A stretch of DNA of 64,000 nt from an uncultured Flavobacteriaceae bacterium (lineage in GTDB: Bacteria; Bacteroidota; Bacteroidia; Flavobacteriales; Flavobacteriaceae): contig CANLUS010000003.1 of NCBI GenBank assembly GCA_947494325.1, forward strand, positions 434,001-498,000. The letters run 5' to 3'. Below are positions 37,409-45,817 of the stretch, one piece after another. Under the pieces are notes generated by a model, which saw only the letters and a program-made list of their open reading frames with translations, did not search any database and had not been told where the DNA came from. Within the stretch, counting starts at the first letter, position 1; each line of letters begins with the position of its first letter. A program made the position numbers and the translations under genes.

Positions 37409-37632
37409 TAACGGATTGTTTAACTTCAATAGTTATTTTCCGAAGTTCGTTTTATGTATAACCTCTTTGTAAGATAGTGAATAAAATTCCTTCTTTCAAT
37501 AGCGCATTGCGAAATTTTTCGCTAGAGAATTCCAAGAAAACCGAGCGATCATTGCAAGATAAGAAATTTCGTTTATTAACTTCCGTCATAAGGACGCGAA
37601 AAAAGCGAACTGGCGTAGCAATTAAGTCGTTG
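37409..37632. repeat. Degenerate, enlarged attC-like site
   Basis: About 220 bp. It contains the GGCTAT-type inner sequence (CATTGCAAGATAAGAAATTT) plus the extra segment shared with 36508-36680. It ends GTAGCAATTAAGTCGTTG. Confidence 0.5.
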
Positions 37633-37639
37633 CTGTCGA

Positions 37640-37972
37640 AGGTTTTTCTAGCATTTAATTTTCAACCTCAAAACTTTATTTTCACTTTCCTGATGATAAT
37701 AATCTTTTATTCTTACAAAACCATATTTGTTGTAAATAGCTCTTCCTATTTGATTTTTCTCAAATACTTCGACTTCTCAATCTGAATGCTCTTTTTTAAT
37801 AAAATCTACAAATTTTGTCCCAATTCCTTTATGATGACTACCTGGTAAGACAAAAAGACCACCAATTTCATTGCCTAAGATACTTATAAATCCTACGATA
37901 GAATTTTCGATTTCATAAACCCATGTTTCCGATTTAGGAATATAAATATGAGTCATATCATTTCTAATTTTT
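37640..37972 (-). pseudogene. Cassette: GNAT acetyltransferase remnant
   Basis: The minus frame encodes a GNAT core (HIYIPKSETWVYEIENSIVG, LFVLPGSHHKGIGTKFVDFI, then FEKNQIGRAIYNKYGF). An in-frame TGA at 37777-37779 splits it between HSD and EVEVFEKN, at a position where a Leu codon would be one base change away. The N-terminal part of the fold is also missing. The cassette ends still match (GTTGC-G-C-AAG pattern on both sides). It is a broken gene in the decayed part of the array. Confidence 0.75.
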
Positions 37973-37985
37973 AAGCTTGCGCGCA

Positions 37986-38008
37986 ACCGTTATAGCCAGT
38001 TATTCTTT
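37986..38008. repeat. Truncated attC-like remnant
   Basis: Only AAC joined directly to CGTTATAGCCAGTTATTC is left. It looks like the outer left box and the right arm of a GGCTAT site with the middle deleted. Confidence 0.45.
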
Positions 38009-39493
38009 GATCTCTAAATCTTCTCTTTTTACAACTTCACCTCCAATAACAACTTTTTCAATACTTTCATATGCTTCAATATCCGTTAAAGGGTTTTTAG
38101 TAATGATTAGCATATTAGCCTTTTTTCCAATAGCCAATGACCCAAGGGAAGAGTCTAAATGAAAAGCTTTGGCATTGTTAAGGGTAGCAGACATAAGTAT
38201 TTTATCTAAAGGGACTCCTGCTTTTTTCATCAACTTAAGCTCCCAATTTCCGTTATGACCAGGTTGATTGCCATAAATTGGACCAGATGGAGTATCTGAA
38301 CCAAATAGAATTAGACCATTATTATCAGAAAGGTATTTCAAAACTAGCATTGCATGAGCTTGTACATTGCCATAGATGTTATGTATCTCCTCTACATTAG
38401 ATTCGCTAAAAAGGTCTTTGGCAAACCATTGACCTTCTTCCGTTTTATACCATTCAAGTAAATTTTTAGGAACTATCTTTTTTAAGACAGGCATATTAAG
38501 AAATTTAGTGTCAACTAAAGCTTCTTCTCCTGCAATGACTGTTAATGTTGGGGTATAACCTATTCTTTTTTGAATTTGTAAATCCAACATTGTTTTTATT
38601 TCTAAAGGTAGAGAATCGGTCGGCACATCCTTATACTTTCCCCAGCTCCAAAGTCCATGTGCTATAATATCTACTCCTATATCAGCCAAAAAAGAATGTC
38701 CTTCAAGTGAATTGGCATGAACTGTAAGGACAAGCTCATTTGCATGTGATTCGTTAAGTAATTCAGTCATGATGCTTTTTGTTGGCAGCGGTAAATTAGA
38801 AATCCGTCCAAAACCTGACTCGTAGTAAGATTTTACGGCTATAGCGCCAGAATTTTTAATACGATTAACGACTGCTTTAGGTGTATGGTTGGCTGGTTTA
38901 TATTTAACCGGAATATTTTCTGCCTGGCTTTCCATGTATATAAAATTTGGCGCAAATTCAAATCGAAATTCTTCAGGTGTAAAATTCATTGGATAACCAT
39001 TCGCAACGGCAGCTCCTGAATATCCAGTATGATATAAATCGGGTTTTACTGGTTGCTTGTTAAAAGAATTGATTCTTTCATCGGATATGCCCCCAAGATT
39101 AATGAGTGTGGTAAAGCCATAGTATAAATAACTTTTAGGCATTTGGCTATTAAATGCATCGACCATATCAGGGTACTTTTCTTTATGGTGTTGAAGCATT
39201 CCTTGTACATCTGTTATATGAACATGACTATCAATTAATCCTGGAATAATAAATTTCCTGGTTCCATCGATCTCGTCAAATGTTCCGCTAATGTTCGGCT
39301 TATTCTTATCTATATAAACGATTTTATCTTTTTCGACCACTAAATGACCAATAAATGGGTTATAATTTCCATCTTCCGTTGAGATAATGGTAACGTTTGA
39401 TATGTATAGACCTTCCGTAAGATTTAGTTGTTCTTTATTGTCCTGACAAGAAAATAAAATGACAATAAGGAGAATAGTTAGTAATTTTTTCAT
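38000..39493 (-). CDS. Cassette (ends unclear): amidohydrolase lipoprotein
   Basis: This 497-residue lipoprotein (FSC lipobox, about residue 16) has the amidohydrolase metal motifs GLIDSHVHITDVQG, ELVLTVHANS, DIIAHGLWSWG and FGSDTPSG. It is related in family but not in sequence identity to the enzyme at 3202. It probably hydrolyses amide or ester bonds at the cell envelope. It lies between a truncated and a short cassette site and is the longest gene of the array, with no matching cassette ends recognised. Confidence 0.8.
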   Translation of the reverse strand: MKKLLTILLIVILFSCQDNKEQLNLTEGLYISNVTIISTEDGNYNPFIGHLVVEKDKIVYIDKNKPNISGTFDEIDGTRKFIIPGLIDSHVHITDVQGMLQHHKEKYPDMVDAFNSQMPKSYLYYGFTTLINLGGISDERINSFNKQPVKPDLYHTGYSGAAVANGYPMNFTPEEFRFEFAPNFIYMESQAENIPVKYKPANHTPKAVVNRIKNSGAIAVKSYYESGFGRISNLPLPTKSIMTELLNESHANELVLTVHANSLEGHSFLADIGVDIIAHGLWSWGKYKDVPTDSLPLEIKTMLDLQIQKRIGYTPTLTVIAGEEALVDTKFLNMPVLKKIVPKNLLEWYKTEEGQWFAKDLFSESNVEEIHNIYGNVQAHAMLVLKYLSDNNGLILFGSDTPSGPIYGNQPGHNGNWELKLMKKAGVPLDKILMSATLNNAKAFHLDSSLGSLAIGKKANMLIITKNPLTDIEAYESIEKVVIGGEVVKREDLEIKE

Positions 39494-39593
39494 TAATCAA
39501 TTTTTTGGTTCTTTAACCAAGGACGATTATACCTTAAGATTGTTACAGCTATTTGAATTTTCGTGTTAGTGTGGAACATTCTGATTCATGATT

Positions 39594-39652
39594 GACTACA
39601 GCGGTTAGTGTAAACTGCGGTTTAATGCAGTATTACATGGTGTTTGTACTTG
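39594..39652. repeat. Short attC-like site
   Basis: A 59-bp imperfect palindrome. The left arm GGTTAGTGTAAACTGC pairs with the right arm GCAGTATTACATGGTGTT. It lacks the long inner arms of the other sites and resembles a minimal attC. Confidence 0.5.
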
Positions 39653-40211
39653 TTTTTCTATCTTTCACTGTTTTAATTCCAAGCATGAGTAGGGTAATAA
39701 TCAATGCTATAAAAAAGACTGTTGTTGTCATGCTTTTTACTACTGAAAAAATATTTGTTGCATCCATTGAAGTTTGCGACAAGTTTGGGTAATTGTTCAA
39801 CATTGTGATAATTCCAAAATTCTCCAAATAATCAGCTAATCCAGCAATTAATGGTAGAAAGCATAGGTAGAAAAATACGGAACTTAATTTGTTTAGTTTT
39901 TTCAAAAAGTATCCAATTAATAAGCAATAACTAATTCCAAAGAGAAATGGATAAATCATATCAACTGGAAGTTGACTATACAAATAAACTCGTCGTCCAT
40001 TTTCTCCCAAAGCCTCGAAAAGAGAGTTAATATATTCTGAATTGTATCCCATTGGCATCATATCCAGTATTTTCATTCCATTTGAAAACGTCATTGTTTT
40101 TGGAATTGTAACTATCAACATTATCGCATAAACAAGATTTGTTAGGACAAAAAGCAATAGCACCTTTTTGCCAGTCAAATTCTTATCAATAATTTTCCTT
40201 ATTCTTTTCAT
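39633..40211 (-). CDS. Cassette: polytopic membrane protein, unknown
   Basis: This 192-residue protein has about five transmembrane helices and a charged N-terminus. The cassette ends match (TTTGTACTTG at the left, AATAAGTGCTTAC at the right, allowing G.T pairs). No family was recognised. Confidence 0.65.
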   Translation of the reverse strand: MKRIRKIIDKNLTGKKVLLLFVLTNLVYAIMLIVTIPKTMTFSNGMKILDMMPMGYNSEYINSLFEALGENGRRVYLYSQLPVDMIYPFLFGISYCLLIGYFLKKLNKLSSVFFYLCFLPLIAGLADYLENFGIITMLNNYPNLSQTSMDATNIFSVVKSMTTTVFFIALIITLLMLGIKTVKDRKTSTNTM

Positions 40212-40227
40212 TTATTTTCAATAAGTG

Positions 40228-40356
40228 CTTACGGTTTGTGTATGGTTAGTTGCGTGAGCCACTAAGATCACAAAAAAGGGCAGGAGTATGGAAATCCTAA
40301 CGGATTTCCGAGACACACTTAAACCATCGCCGCAATGAATTATAGCCGATGTTACA
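40228..40356. repeat. Chimeric attC-like site
   Basis: The left half is of the GTGTAT type (close to 51016-51135), but the right half ends ATTATAGCCGATGTT, the GGCTAT type. The two L boxes therefore do not pair. A recombination product between two sites is the simplest explanation. Confidence 0.65.
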
Positions 40357-40415
40357 AACCGTTTTTAATCTTATTTATTTTATTTTTCACAATCAGTTAA
40401 TTGTTTAAAATACTT

Positions 40416-41474
40416 TTACTCATAATATTCCAAGTTTATGAATTTATCTTCATCTATTGAACTGTACTTTATCGCATTACCATCTGCATCATATTCGAAA
40501 GAATATGTAAATAATTGGTCGTTTTCAGTTCTATTTAGACAATTACTGGTTGAGATAAATAGGTTTGGTATATTATCTATACGATAATTCCAATATAACA
40601 AACTTTGTGTTTTTAATCCATTTGAATCCCATTGTGAGAATGTAGATTGTCTATCGCTCTGAACCGTACCGTCAGAATTATACCAAATCTCAGTCCAATT
40701 TGTTAAATCCCCAGTCTCATTGTGGGTGTAGATTTTCTCACTTGATTTAGAACCATCTAAATTGAAGAAGGTAATTGATTTGATAAGGTTATTGAGAAAA
40801 GTGTACTCAAAGGTGTTGTCTTGAAAGACTGTTCCATCGTCTTTAAAAGTTTTATATGTACCTGTAGCAATTGAAGAGTTAAATTGATTATAAATTAATT
40901 CAGTATTTATGATACCTGTACCGGGAACATGAATTCTTTGTAAGCTTTTTGATAGCATTTCATTACTATAAAAGATATATGTTGAATCTAAAGTGATTTG
41001 GTTGCTAGTTCTAGTTATTAGTATAAGTTTGTCCTCATCATTATAAAAGTACTTATTCCAATAGTTGTCTTGATCCGTGGTCTGTTTTAATAATTTAGGC
41101 TCATTTATATTATTAAGATTAATTATTATGTTTCCAGTATCAAAGACATCTCCGTTTTGAACTCTTACGATGCCAGTAATTATTGGGTTGATTTCAAAAT
41201 TAAAAAGATCGTTATTCAATACAACTAATTCTCCTGTTGTAGGGTTAATTTGAAATGCATTATTTGGAACTTGTTCAGTAATAGAAAACACCAAATTACC
41301 TTGATTAGTTGTTGCTTGAATAACTCCTAATGATGCATTAATATTTGGATTTTCATCAATGCTTATCGTAAAATTTGACACGGATACACTAACATTAGTT
41401 AATTCTTCATTACTATCTGAACAAGAAATTATTAATGTTAAAACAAATAGTAGGATAACTTTATTCTTTATCAT
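40416..41474 (-). CDS. Cassette: lipoprotein with cadherin-like repeat
   Basis: This 352-residue lipoprotein (ISC lipobox, about residue 17) has one cadherin-like domain around residues 30-130 (FTISIDENPNINASLGVI, FQINPTTGELVV, FEINPI). A beta-rich tail with several short YD/RHS-like hairpins follows (TYIFYSNEMLSKSL, NTFEYTFLNNLIKSITF). Probably a surface protein. Cassette ends GTTACAAACC / GGCTTGTAAC match. Confidence 0.7.
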   Translation of the reverse strand: MIKNKVILLFVLTLIISCSDSNEELTNVSVSVSNFTISIDENPNINASLGVIQATTNQGNLVFSITEQVPNNAFQINPTTGELVVLNNDLFNFEINPIITGIVRVQNGDVFDTGNIIINLNNINEPKLLKQTTDQDNYWNKYFYNDEDKLILITRTSNQITLDSTYIFYSNEMLSKSLQRIHVPGTGIINTELIYNQFNSSIATGTYKTFKDDGTVFQDNTFEYTFLNNLIKSITFFNLDGSKSSEKIYTHNETGDLTNWTEIWYNSDGTVQSDRQSTFSQWDSNGLKTQSLLYWNYRIDNIPNLFISTSNCLNRTENDQLFTYSFEYDADGNAIKYSSIDEDKFINLEYYE

Positions 41475-41500
41475 AGTTTAATTATTTGTGTTAAATGGCT

Positions 41501-41632
41501 TGTAACGGTTTGGCTATGGTTTCGTTGCGGAATTGTCCGCGAGGACCATTCTGCGAGAACCAAGCGATAATTTAAAGGTAGTGATTTTCCGTAGGAAAAT
41601 CCACCACAATGAATTATAGCCGTTGTTAGCAA
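41501..41632. repeat. attC-like site, GGCTAT type
   Basis: AACGGTTTGGCTATGG at the left, AATTATAGCCGTTGTTAGC at the right, 132 bp. The inner arms GATTTTCC / GGAAAATC also pair. Confidence 0.8.
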
Positions 41633-41638
41633 TAGTTA

Positions 41639-42397
41639 TTATTTTGTTAGCCATTCTTGCTTACTAGTTTTACCCAATTGAGTCTTTAAAATTCCTCCTC
41701 TCATTCCAATGTAGATAGTTTGTCCTTCAATCAACATAGAGTTTGGGTAAAGATAAATTGACCAAAAGCCTTCATCAATTAGTGTTTCTATTTCAAAATC
41801 TTTATTGACCTTTAAAAACCCCTTGGAAGTTGCTATTAAAAATTCATTATCCTTTGTTAAAGTGGTGGAATATGGTACATTCGGTATGCTAACTTTTTTT
41901 CGAACGGTCCATTTATTATTGTTATTTTCAACTTTAAATATTTGTCCTCTAGACAAAGATAAATGTGCTAAGCCTTCGGTAGCATAAACCTCTCCTTTTA
42001 TTTCAAATAAGTCTTTAATATTCCCGTTAGCTATCTTTTCATATTCCGTTCCTTTTTCATTAAACCAAAATAAATTACCACCCCATTCTCCCTTGTCAAA
42101 TCCAACTAACCACCCGCTTTTAATTTTAAGATTCACTTGTCGTCCACCAAAGAAATGGCCTTCGGCTGGCTTAGGCTGAATTTTAAATGGTAATTCACTC
42201 CCTTTAATTTTTCGATAGTTATAGTTTCGATATGCAACTTTGCCTTTAGAATTGAAGAATATTTCGTACTCAAAATCAGAACGATTTAGTTCTCGAGCCT
42301 CTTCTTTTGTTGGTGGATTGTTTACTTTTAATTCGGTAATCGGACCACTTTTTGCCAAAAACATTACAAGGATTAAAATTGAAAGTAGTTTTGTCAT
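41639..42397 (-). CDS. Cassette: secreted protein, unknown
   Basis: This 252-residue protein has a signal peptide (TKLLSILILVMFLAKS). The body has repeated strand-turn segments (GWLVGFDKGEWGGNLFWF, GEVYATEGLAHLSLSRGQIF, QTIYIGMRGGILKTQLG), consistent with an incomplete beta-propeller. Ends GTTAGCAATA / TATTGCCAAC match except one base. Confidence 0.7.
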   Translation of the reverse strand: MTKLLSILILVMFLAKSGPITELKVNNPPTKEEARELNRSDFEYEIFFNSKGKVAYRNYNYRKIKGSELPFKIQPKPAEGHFFGGRQVNLKIKSGWLVGFDKGEWGGNLFWFNEKGTEYEKIANGNIKDLFEIKGEVYATEGLAHLSLSRGQIFKVENNNNKWTVRKKVSIPNVPYSTTLTKDNEFLIATSKGFLKVNKDFEIETLIDEGFWSIYLYPNSMLIEGQTIYIGMRGGILKTQLGKTSKQEWLTK

Positions 42398-42410
42398 TTT
42401 CTAATTATTG

Positions 42411-42562
42411 CCAACGGTTTGTGTATGATTAGTTACGGGAAATCCGTTAGGATTTTCCGACGTATTGGCAAGTTAATTAATTCAAGTGACACGAGCAACG
42501 TGAACTGGCGCTAGCAATTCCTGCTAAGGAATTCCGTAGTAATTAATTATACACGTTGTTAC
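42411..42562. repeat. attC-like site, GTGTAT type, long
   Basis: AACGGTTTGTGTATG at the left, AATTATACACGTTGTTACC at the right, 152 bp. It carries an insertion (CACGAGCAACGTGAACTGG) also present in the orphan site at 32887. Confidence 0.8.
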
Positions 42563-42571
42563 CTACAGGTA

Positions 42572-43564
42572 TTATTTTTTTAACCTAAATCCAAAAACAG
42601 ACAATTCATCTTGCATAAAGTCTAAATCATCTGATCTTTTAAAACCAAGTCTTTCGTACATTCCCCAAGCGGTTTGCATTGCTTTGGTTGTGTGAATTAT
42701 AATTTGTTCTGAATTTGATTTTTTTCCTCTATTTATACATTCGATTGTTAACTCTTTTCCTAAATTCAATCCGCGGTATTTTGAATCCACCGCGAGAAGT
42801 CTAAATCCGCAAGCATTCTTTTCTTTTGTCGCTGTTCCGCCTGAACCATAGTCTTTCATATCTTTAAAGTATACAACCGCACCTCCAATATTACCTTGTT
42901 TAGAAACCGCTACAACAAGTTCGATAGTAGGATTTTTAGTCAAACTTCCAACATTTTTTAGCATTTCATAGTAGTTTGGTTGTTCATCAATTTTTGGAAA
43001 TCCTTTTAAGTTTGAATATACATCGACCATTATTTCACCTACTTCTCGAAATTCTTCATCTTTTGCGTTTCTTATGGTAAAGTTATAGTAGTTTTGAAGA
43101 ACTCTTTTCTTAAATGAAGATTGATTTAAAGTGTCGTTTACTTCTTGTATTTTTTGTAAGAAATTGTCTCCGGGAGGTTTAAAAATAGCATATAATTCTA
43201 AGGCAAATGATTCCCATATTGACTCTAACTTCGGTTTTAATAAGACTCCTTTATGTGTCAATTTAAAGAGTTTTGAGCGCTTATCGTGTGGATTTTCTTT
43301 AATTTCAATTATGTTTTCTGCTGCTAATTCTTTGACTACGTTTTTCACTGTTATTCGTGAGTACGAAATTCTTTCAGTAATCTCCGTTACAGACAATTGT
43401 CTATTGGTATAGGCTATTGTATGAAAAATTGGAAACCAACTTGATTTAAAATTTAAACCTAAAGTATCGTAAATATTGTCTCCGTCTGATTGAAGTCTCT
43501 CGTAGATACTTCTCATTTGCGACCCAATTGAGAGATAACCTAATTTGCTTATTTCGGTGCCCAT
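42572..43564 (-). CDS. Cassette: MarR-family regulator fused to GNAT acetyltransferase
   Basis: This 330-residue protein has an N-terminal MarR winged helix (about residues 50-115: QLSVTEITERISYSRITVKN, then NIIEIKENPHDKRSKLFKLT). Its C-terminal GNAT domain runs over about residues 175-330 (FRLLAVDSKYRGLNLGKELT, MYERLGFKRS). Such fusions are known in other bacteria. It may acetylate a small molecule while acting on transcription. Ends GTTACCT / AGGTAAC match. Confidence 0.85.
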   Translation of the reverse strand: MGTEISKLGYLSIGSQMRSIYERLQSDGDNIYDTLGLNFKSSWFPIFHTIAYTNRQLSVTEITERISYSRITVKNVVKELAAENIIEIKENPHDKRSKLFKLTHKGVLLKPKLESIWESFALELYAIFKPPGDNFLQKIQEVNDTLNQSSFKKRVLQNYYNFTIRNAKDEEFREVGEIMVDVYSNLKGFPKIDEQPNYYEMLKNVGSLTKNPTIELVVAVSKQGNIGGAVVYFKDMKDYGSGGTATKEKNACGFRLLAVDSKYRGLNLGKELTIECINRGKKSNSEQIIIHTTKAMQTAWGMYERLGFKRSDDLDFMQDELSVFGFRLKK

Positions 43565-43635
43565 TTATATTATTTATGAAATATATTTCTCAAATATACG
43601 AAAGTTATTTCATAAATCCTATTATTTCACTTGCA

Positions 43636-43764
43636 GGTAACGGTTGGGCTATGGTTTCGTTGTGGAATTGTCCGCGAGGACCATTCCGCCGATACCAAGC
43701 GATGGTTTAAAGGTAGGAATTTCCGGAGGAAAATTCCGCCACAATGAATTATAGCCGTTGTTGT
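43636..43764. repeat. attC-like site, GGCTAT type
   Basis: AACGGTTGGGCTATGG at the left, AATTATAGCCGTTGTTGTAC at the right, 129 bp. Inner arms GGAATTTCC / GGAAAATTCC. Confidence 0.85.
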
Positions 43765-43771
43765 ACTTTCG

Positions 43772-44530
43772 TTATTTTTTCATTTTTACGCTTGGTTTAG
43801 TAGCTTCAATTATTTCATCTATGAGTATTTCGGTTTCTTCGCATCGCTCTTTGACTTGTTGATAATGCCAAATACTATTGTCTAAATAATTTTCGAATGT
43901 TACCTCTTGAAACACAGGATAATAATCTGGTTTTACTTTAGAAATTCCGGACCAAGGATAATTGCTGGTCATATCCATTTGTTTAAAAGATATTTTGGGT
44001 AATAAATAAGGTATAAGCTTATCGTTTGCCCAATCATCTAATTTTGTCATACGAGTTTTTCTAATTTCAGATAATGTATTCCATTTATAAAGTAAGTCTG
44101 TAGTTTTTTCATTTTTCAAAAGGTTTAACTTTCCACTTTGCACAATATTTTTAATGGTATTATCAGCAAAAGCCATTTCACTGGCTCCGAAAGAAATATA
44201 AAATATGCTATCTAAATTATGTTTATAAAGTTCTTCTTTAGAAGTTCCAATTAAATTCATTAGAGTTATTTGTGCATTCATCTGATTATTAACTTCAATC
44301 AGAAAATCTTTCAAAACCTTTTTATTTAATTTAAAATCTGCGTGTAGTTTAGCAATTACCTCTTTTTCTTCGTTTTGCTCAATGCGATTGTTGTTCCAGT
44401 TATTGACTTGTAATGCCAAAAGAATACCTATCATTACAAGTATAATTTCGCCAATGGCGTATTTAAAGTACTTACCTGTTTTATTTTCACTCATAAGCTT
44501 ATATCGTATATGTCTAAAGAATTTAATCAT
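43772..44530 (-). CDS. Cassette: DUF6090 family protein (copy 1)
   Basis: The start at 44530 (MIKFFRHIRYKLMSENK) is chosen because it matches the other four copies. The 252-residue protein has a conserved cytoplasmic N-terminus, KTGKYFKYAIGEI, and a single membrane helix (VMIGILLALQVNNW) near residue 35. A long periplasmic helical domain follows that differs from the other copies. Role unknown. Ends GTTGTACTTTC / GAAGCACAAC match. A 345-bp element lies directly upstream. Confidence 0.85.
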   Translation of the reverse strand: MIKFFRHIRYKLMSENKTGKYFKYAIGEIILVMIGILLALQVNNWNNNRIEQNEEKEVIAKLHADFKLNKKVLKDFLIEVNNQMNAQITLMNLIGTSKEELYKHNLDSIFYISFGASEMAFADNTIKNIVQSGKLNLLKNEKTTDLLYKWNTLSEIRKTRMTKLDDWANDKLIPYLLPKISFKQMDMTSNYPWSGISKVKPDYYPVFQEVTFENYLDNSIWHYQQVKERCEETEILIDEIIEATKPSVKMKK

Positions 44531-44585
44531 TGGTTGGTCATAGTTTCTAGTCCATAGCTTCAGCGTAGGACGAATGAAGCACAAC

Positions 44586-44930
44586 TAAGGGCTAAACGTA
44601 GTTCAGCTTCGGGAATGAAGATACACAAAATGGATAACAATATTGTGATTAGGCGACTTCCGCTTAAAATCATAATATTATTTGTCAACTAGGTAACATA
44701 GTTACCGTTTGTTGCCATTTTATTGTATTGGGAATTCAAGGAGTTGATCCAAATTACTTTTAGCAGACGATGGCTCACGTTTAGGCTCAATGTCCGTCGA
44801 AGGCGATTGTTCTACAAGTATCAAGGAGTAAGTAATTTGGTTTAGCCCTTAGATGGAACACATTCACTTTAAGGACGGGAGTGCGTAGCACGTAGTAATT
44901 AAAGTTCGCCTTTGGCGAATGTGTTCCATC
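44586..44930. mobile_element. 345-bp non-coding element, copy 1
   Basis: It is inserted exactly between the AAC box of the DUF6090 cassette and the GG of the following site. The first 275 bp or so are bounded by TAAGGGCTAAAC and GTTTAGCCCTTA and contain inner pairs (CCAAATTACTT / AAGTAATTTGG; GGTAAC / GTTACC). The last 70 bp form a stem GGAACACATTC / GAATGTGTTCC. No ORF over 60 codons is credible. Two further copies, same length and almost identical, lie at 52949 and 56338. Confidence 0.8.
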
Positions 44931-45052
44931 GGTTTGTGTATGGTTAGTTACGGAAAATCAGTTAGGATTTTCCGACGTACTCAAAAGTAATTAATTTGGA
45001 GAGAATTCCTGCGAAGGAATTCCGTAGTAATTAATTATACACATTGTTGTGC
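44931..45052. repeat. attC-like site, GTGTAT type, next to element copy 1
   Basis: GGTTTGTGTATGG at the left and AATTATACACATTGTTGTGC at the right. Its left AAC box is separated from it by the 345-bp element. Confidence 0.8.
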
Positions 45053-45077
45053 TTTCGTTATTATCTATAATTATATT

Positions 45078-45791
45078 TTATTGTAGTTCTTCCTCCAATA
45101 AATTTAAAATTCCATTAATATGTTCGATGCCTTCCTTTATTCGCTCATTCCCGCCATTAAAATTATCCTTGTTGGTTCTCAGAATGTTAGTAAATTCGCT
45201 TTCATCCTTTAATATGTTAAGGTCTTTTAGAACAACGAATTGTCCAAATTTGAATTCTTTTGTTTCTTTTCTTAAAATATAAATCCAATCTTCTTTAAAT
45301 GTTTCTTCTATATCTCCAATAGCTTTTACCACACGTCTTATTTCGTCATCATAGTATGCGCCAATATCAAATCTTAACTCCTTATTTGATATGAGGTCAA
45401 GCCCTTTAGATTTCGCAACTTCAAAAGCATTTGTTAAAGGCTGAAATCTATCAAATCGAACTATATCAGATAGCCAATATTTAAGACTATCTTTTTCATT
45501 AGTTGTCCATTCTAACTTTAAAACCTTATCTGTAGAATTCATTGCATTTTCAAAATTAGCCTGTATTGATTCCAAAGTCAGTTTGTCTTTAATTAAGTTA
45601 GCTTGTATTTGCTCAAGTATTTCTTTTTCAAATTCTCGATTCTTTATTTCTTCATTCCAATTATTAATAGATAGAGCAATTAAAATTCCGATAACAACAA
45701 GTATAATTTCTCCGATTGCGTACTTAAAATACTTTCCGGTTTTATTTTCCATAAGTAAGTTTTGCCTAATTTTTCTAAAGAATTTTATCAT
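45078..45791 (-). CDS. Cassette: DUF6090 family protein (copy 2)
   Basis: This 237-residue protein shares the MIKFFRKIRQNLLMENKTG start and the IILVVIGILIALSINNW membrane helix with the other copies. After residue 50 the sequence is different. No 345-bp element precedes it. Ends GTTGTGCTTTCGTTAT / ATAATGAAGCACAAC match. Confidence 0.85.
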   Translation of the reverse strand: MIKFFRKIRQNLLMENKTGKYFKYAIGEIILVVIGILIALSINNWNEEIKNREFEKEILEQIQANLIKDKLTLESIQANFENAMNSTDKVLKLEWTTNEKDSLKYWLSDIVRFDRFQPLTNAFEVAKSKGLDLISNKELRFDIGAYYDDEIRRVVKAIGDIEETFKEDWIYILRKETKEFKFGQFVVLKDLNILKDESEFTNILRTNKDNFNGGNERIKEGIEHINGILNLLEEELQ

Positions 45792-45817
45792 TGGTTAATG
45801 GTTGGTTATAATGAAGC

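Noticed and set aside
44586-44930. Insertion sequence for the 345-bp element
   Set aside because: No transposase frame and no target duplication is visible; all copies share the same recombination-site junction. Kept as a non-coding mobile-like element.
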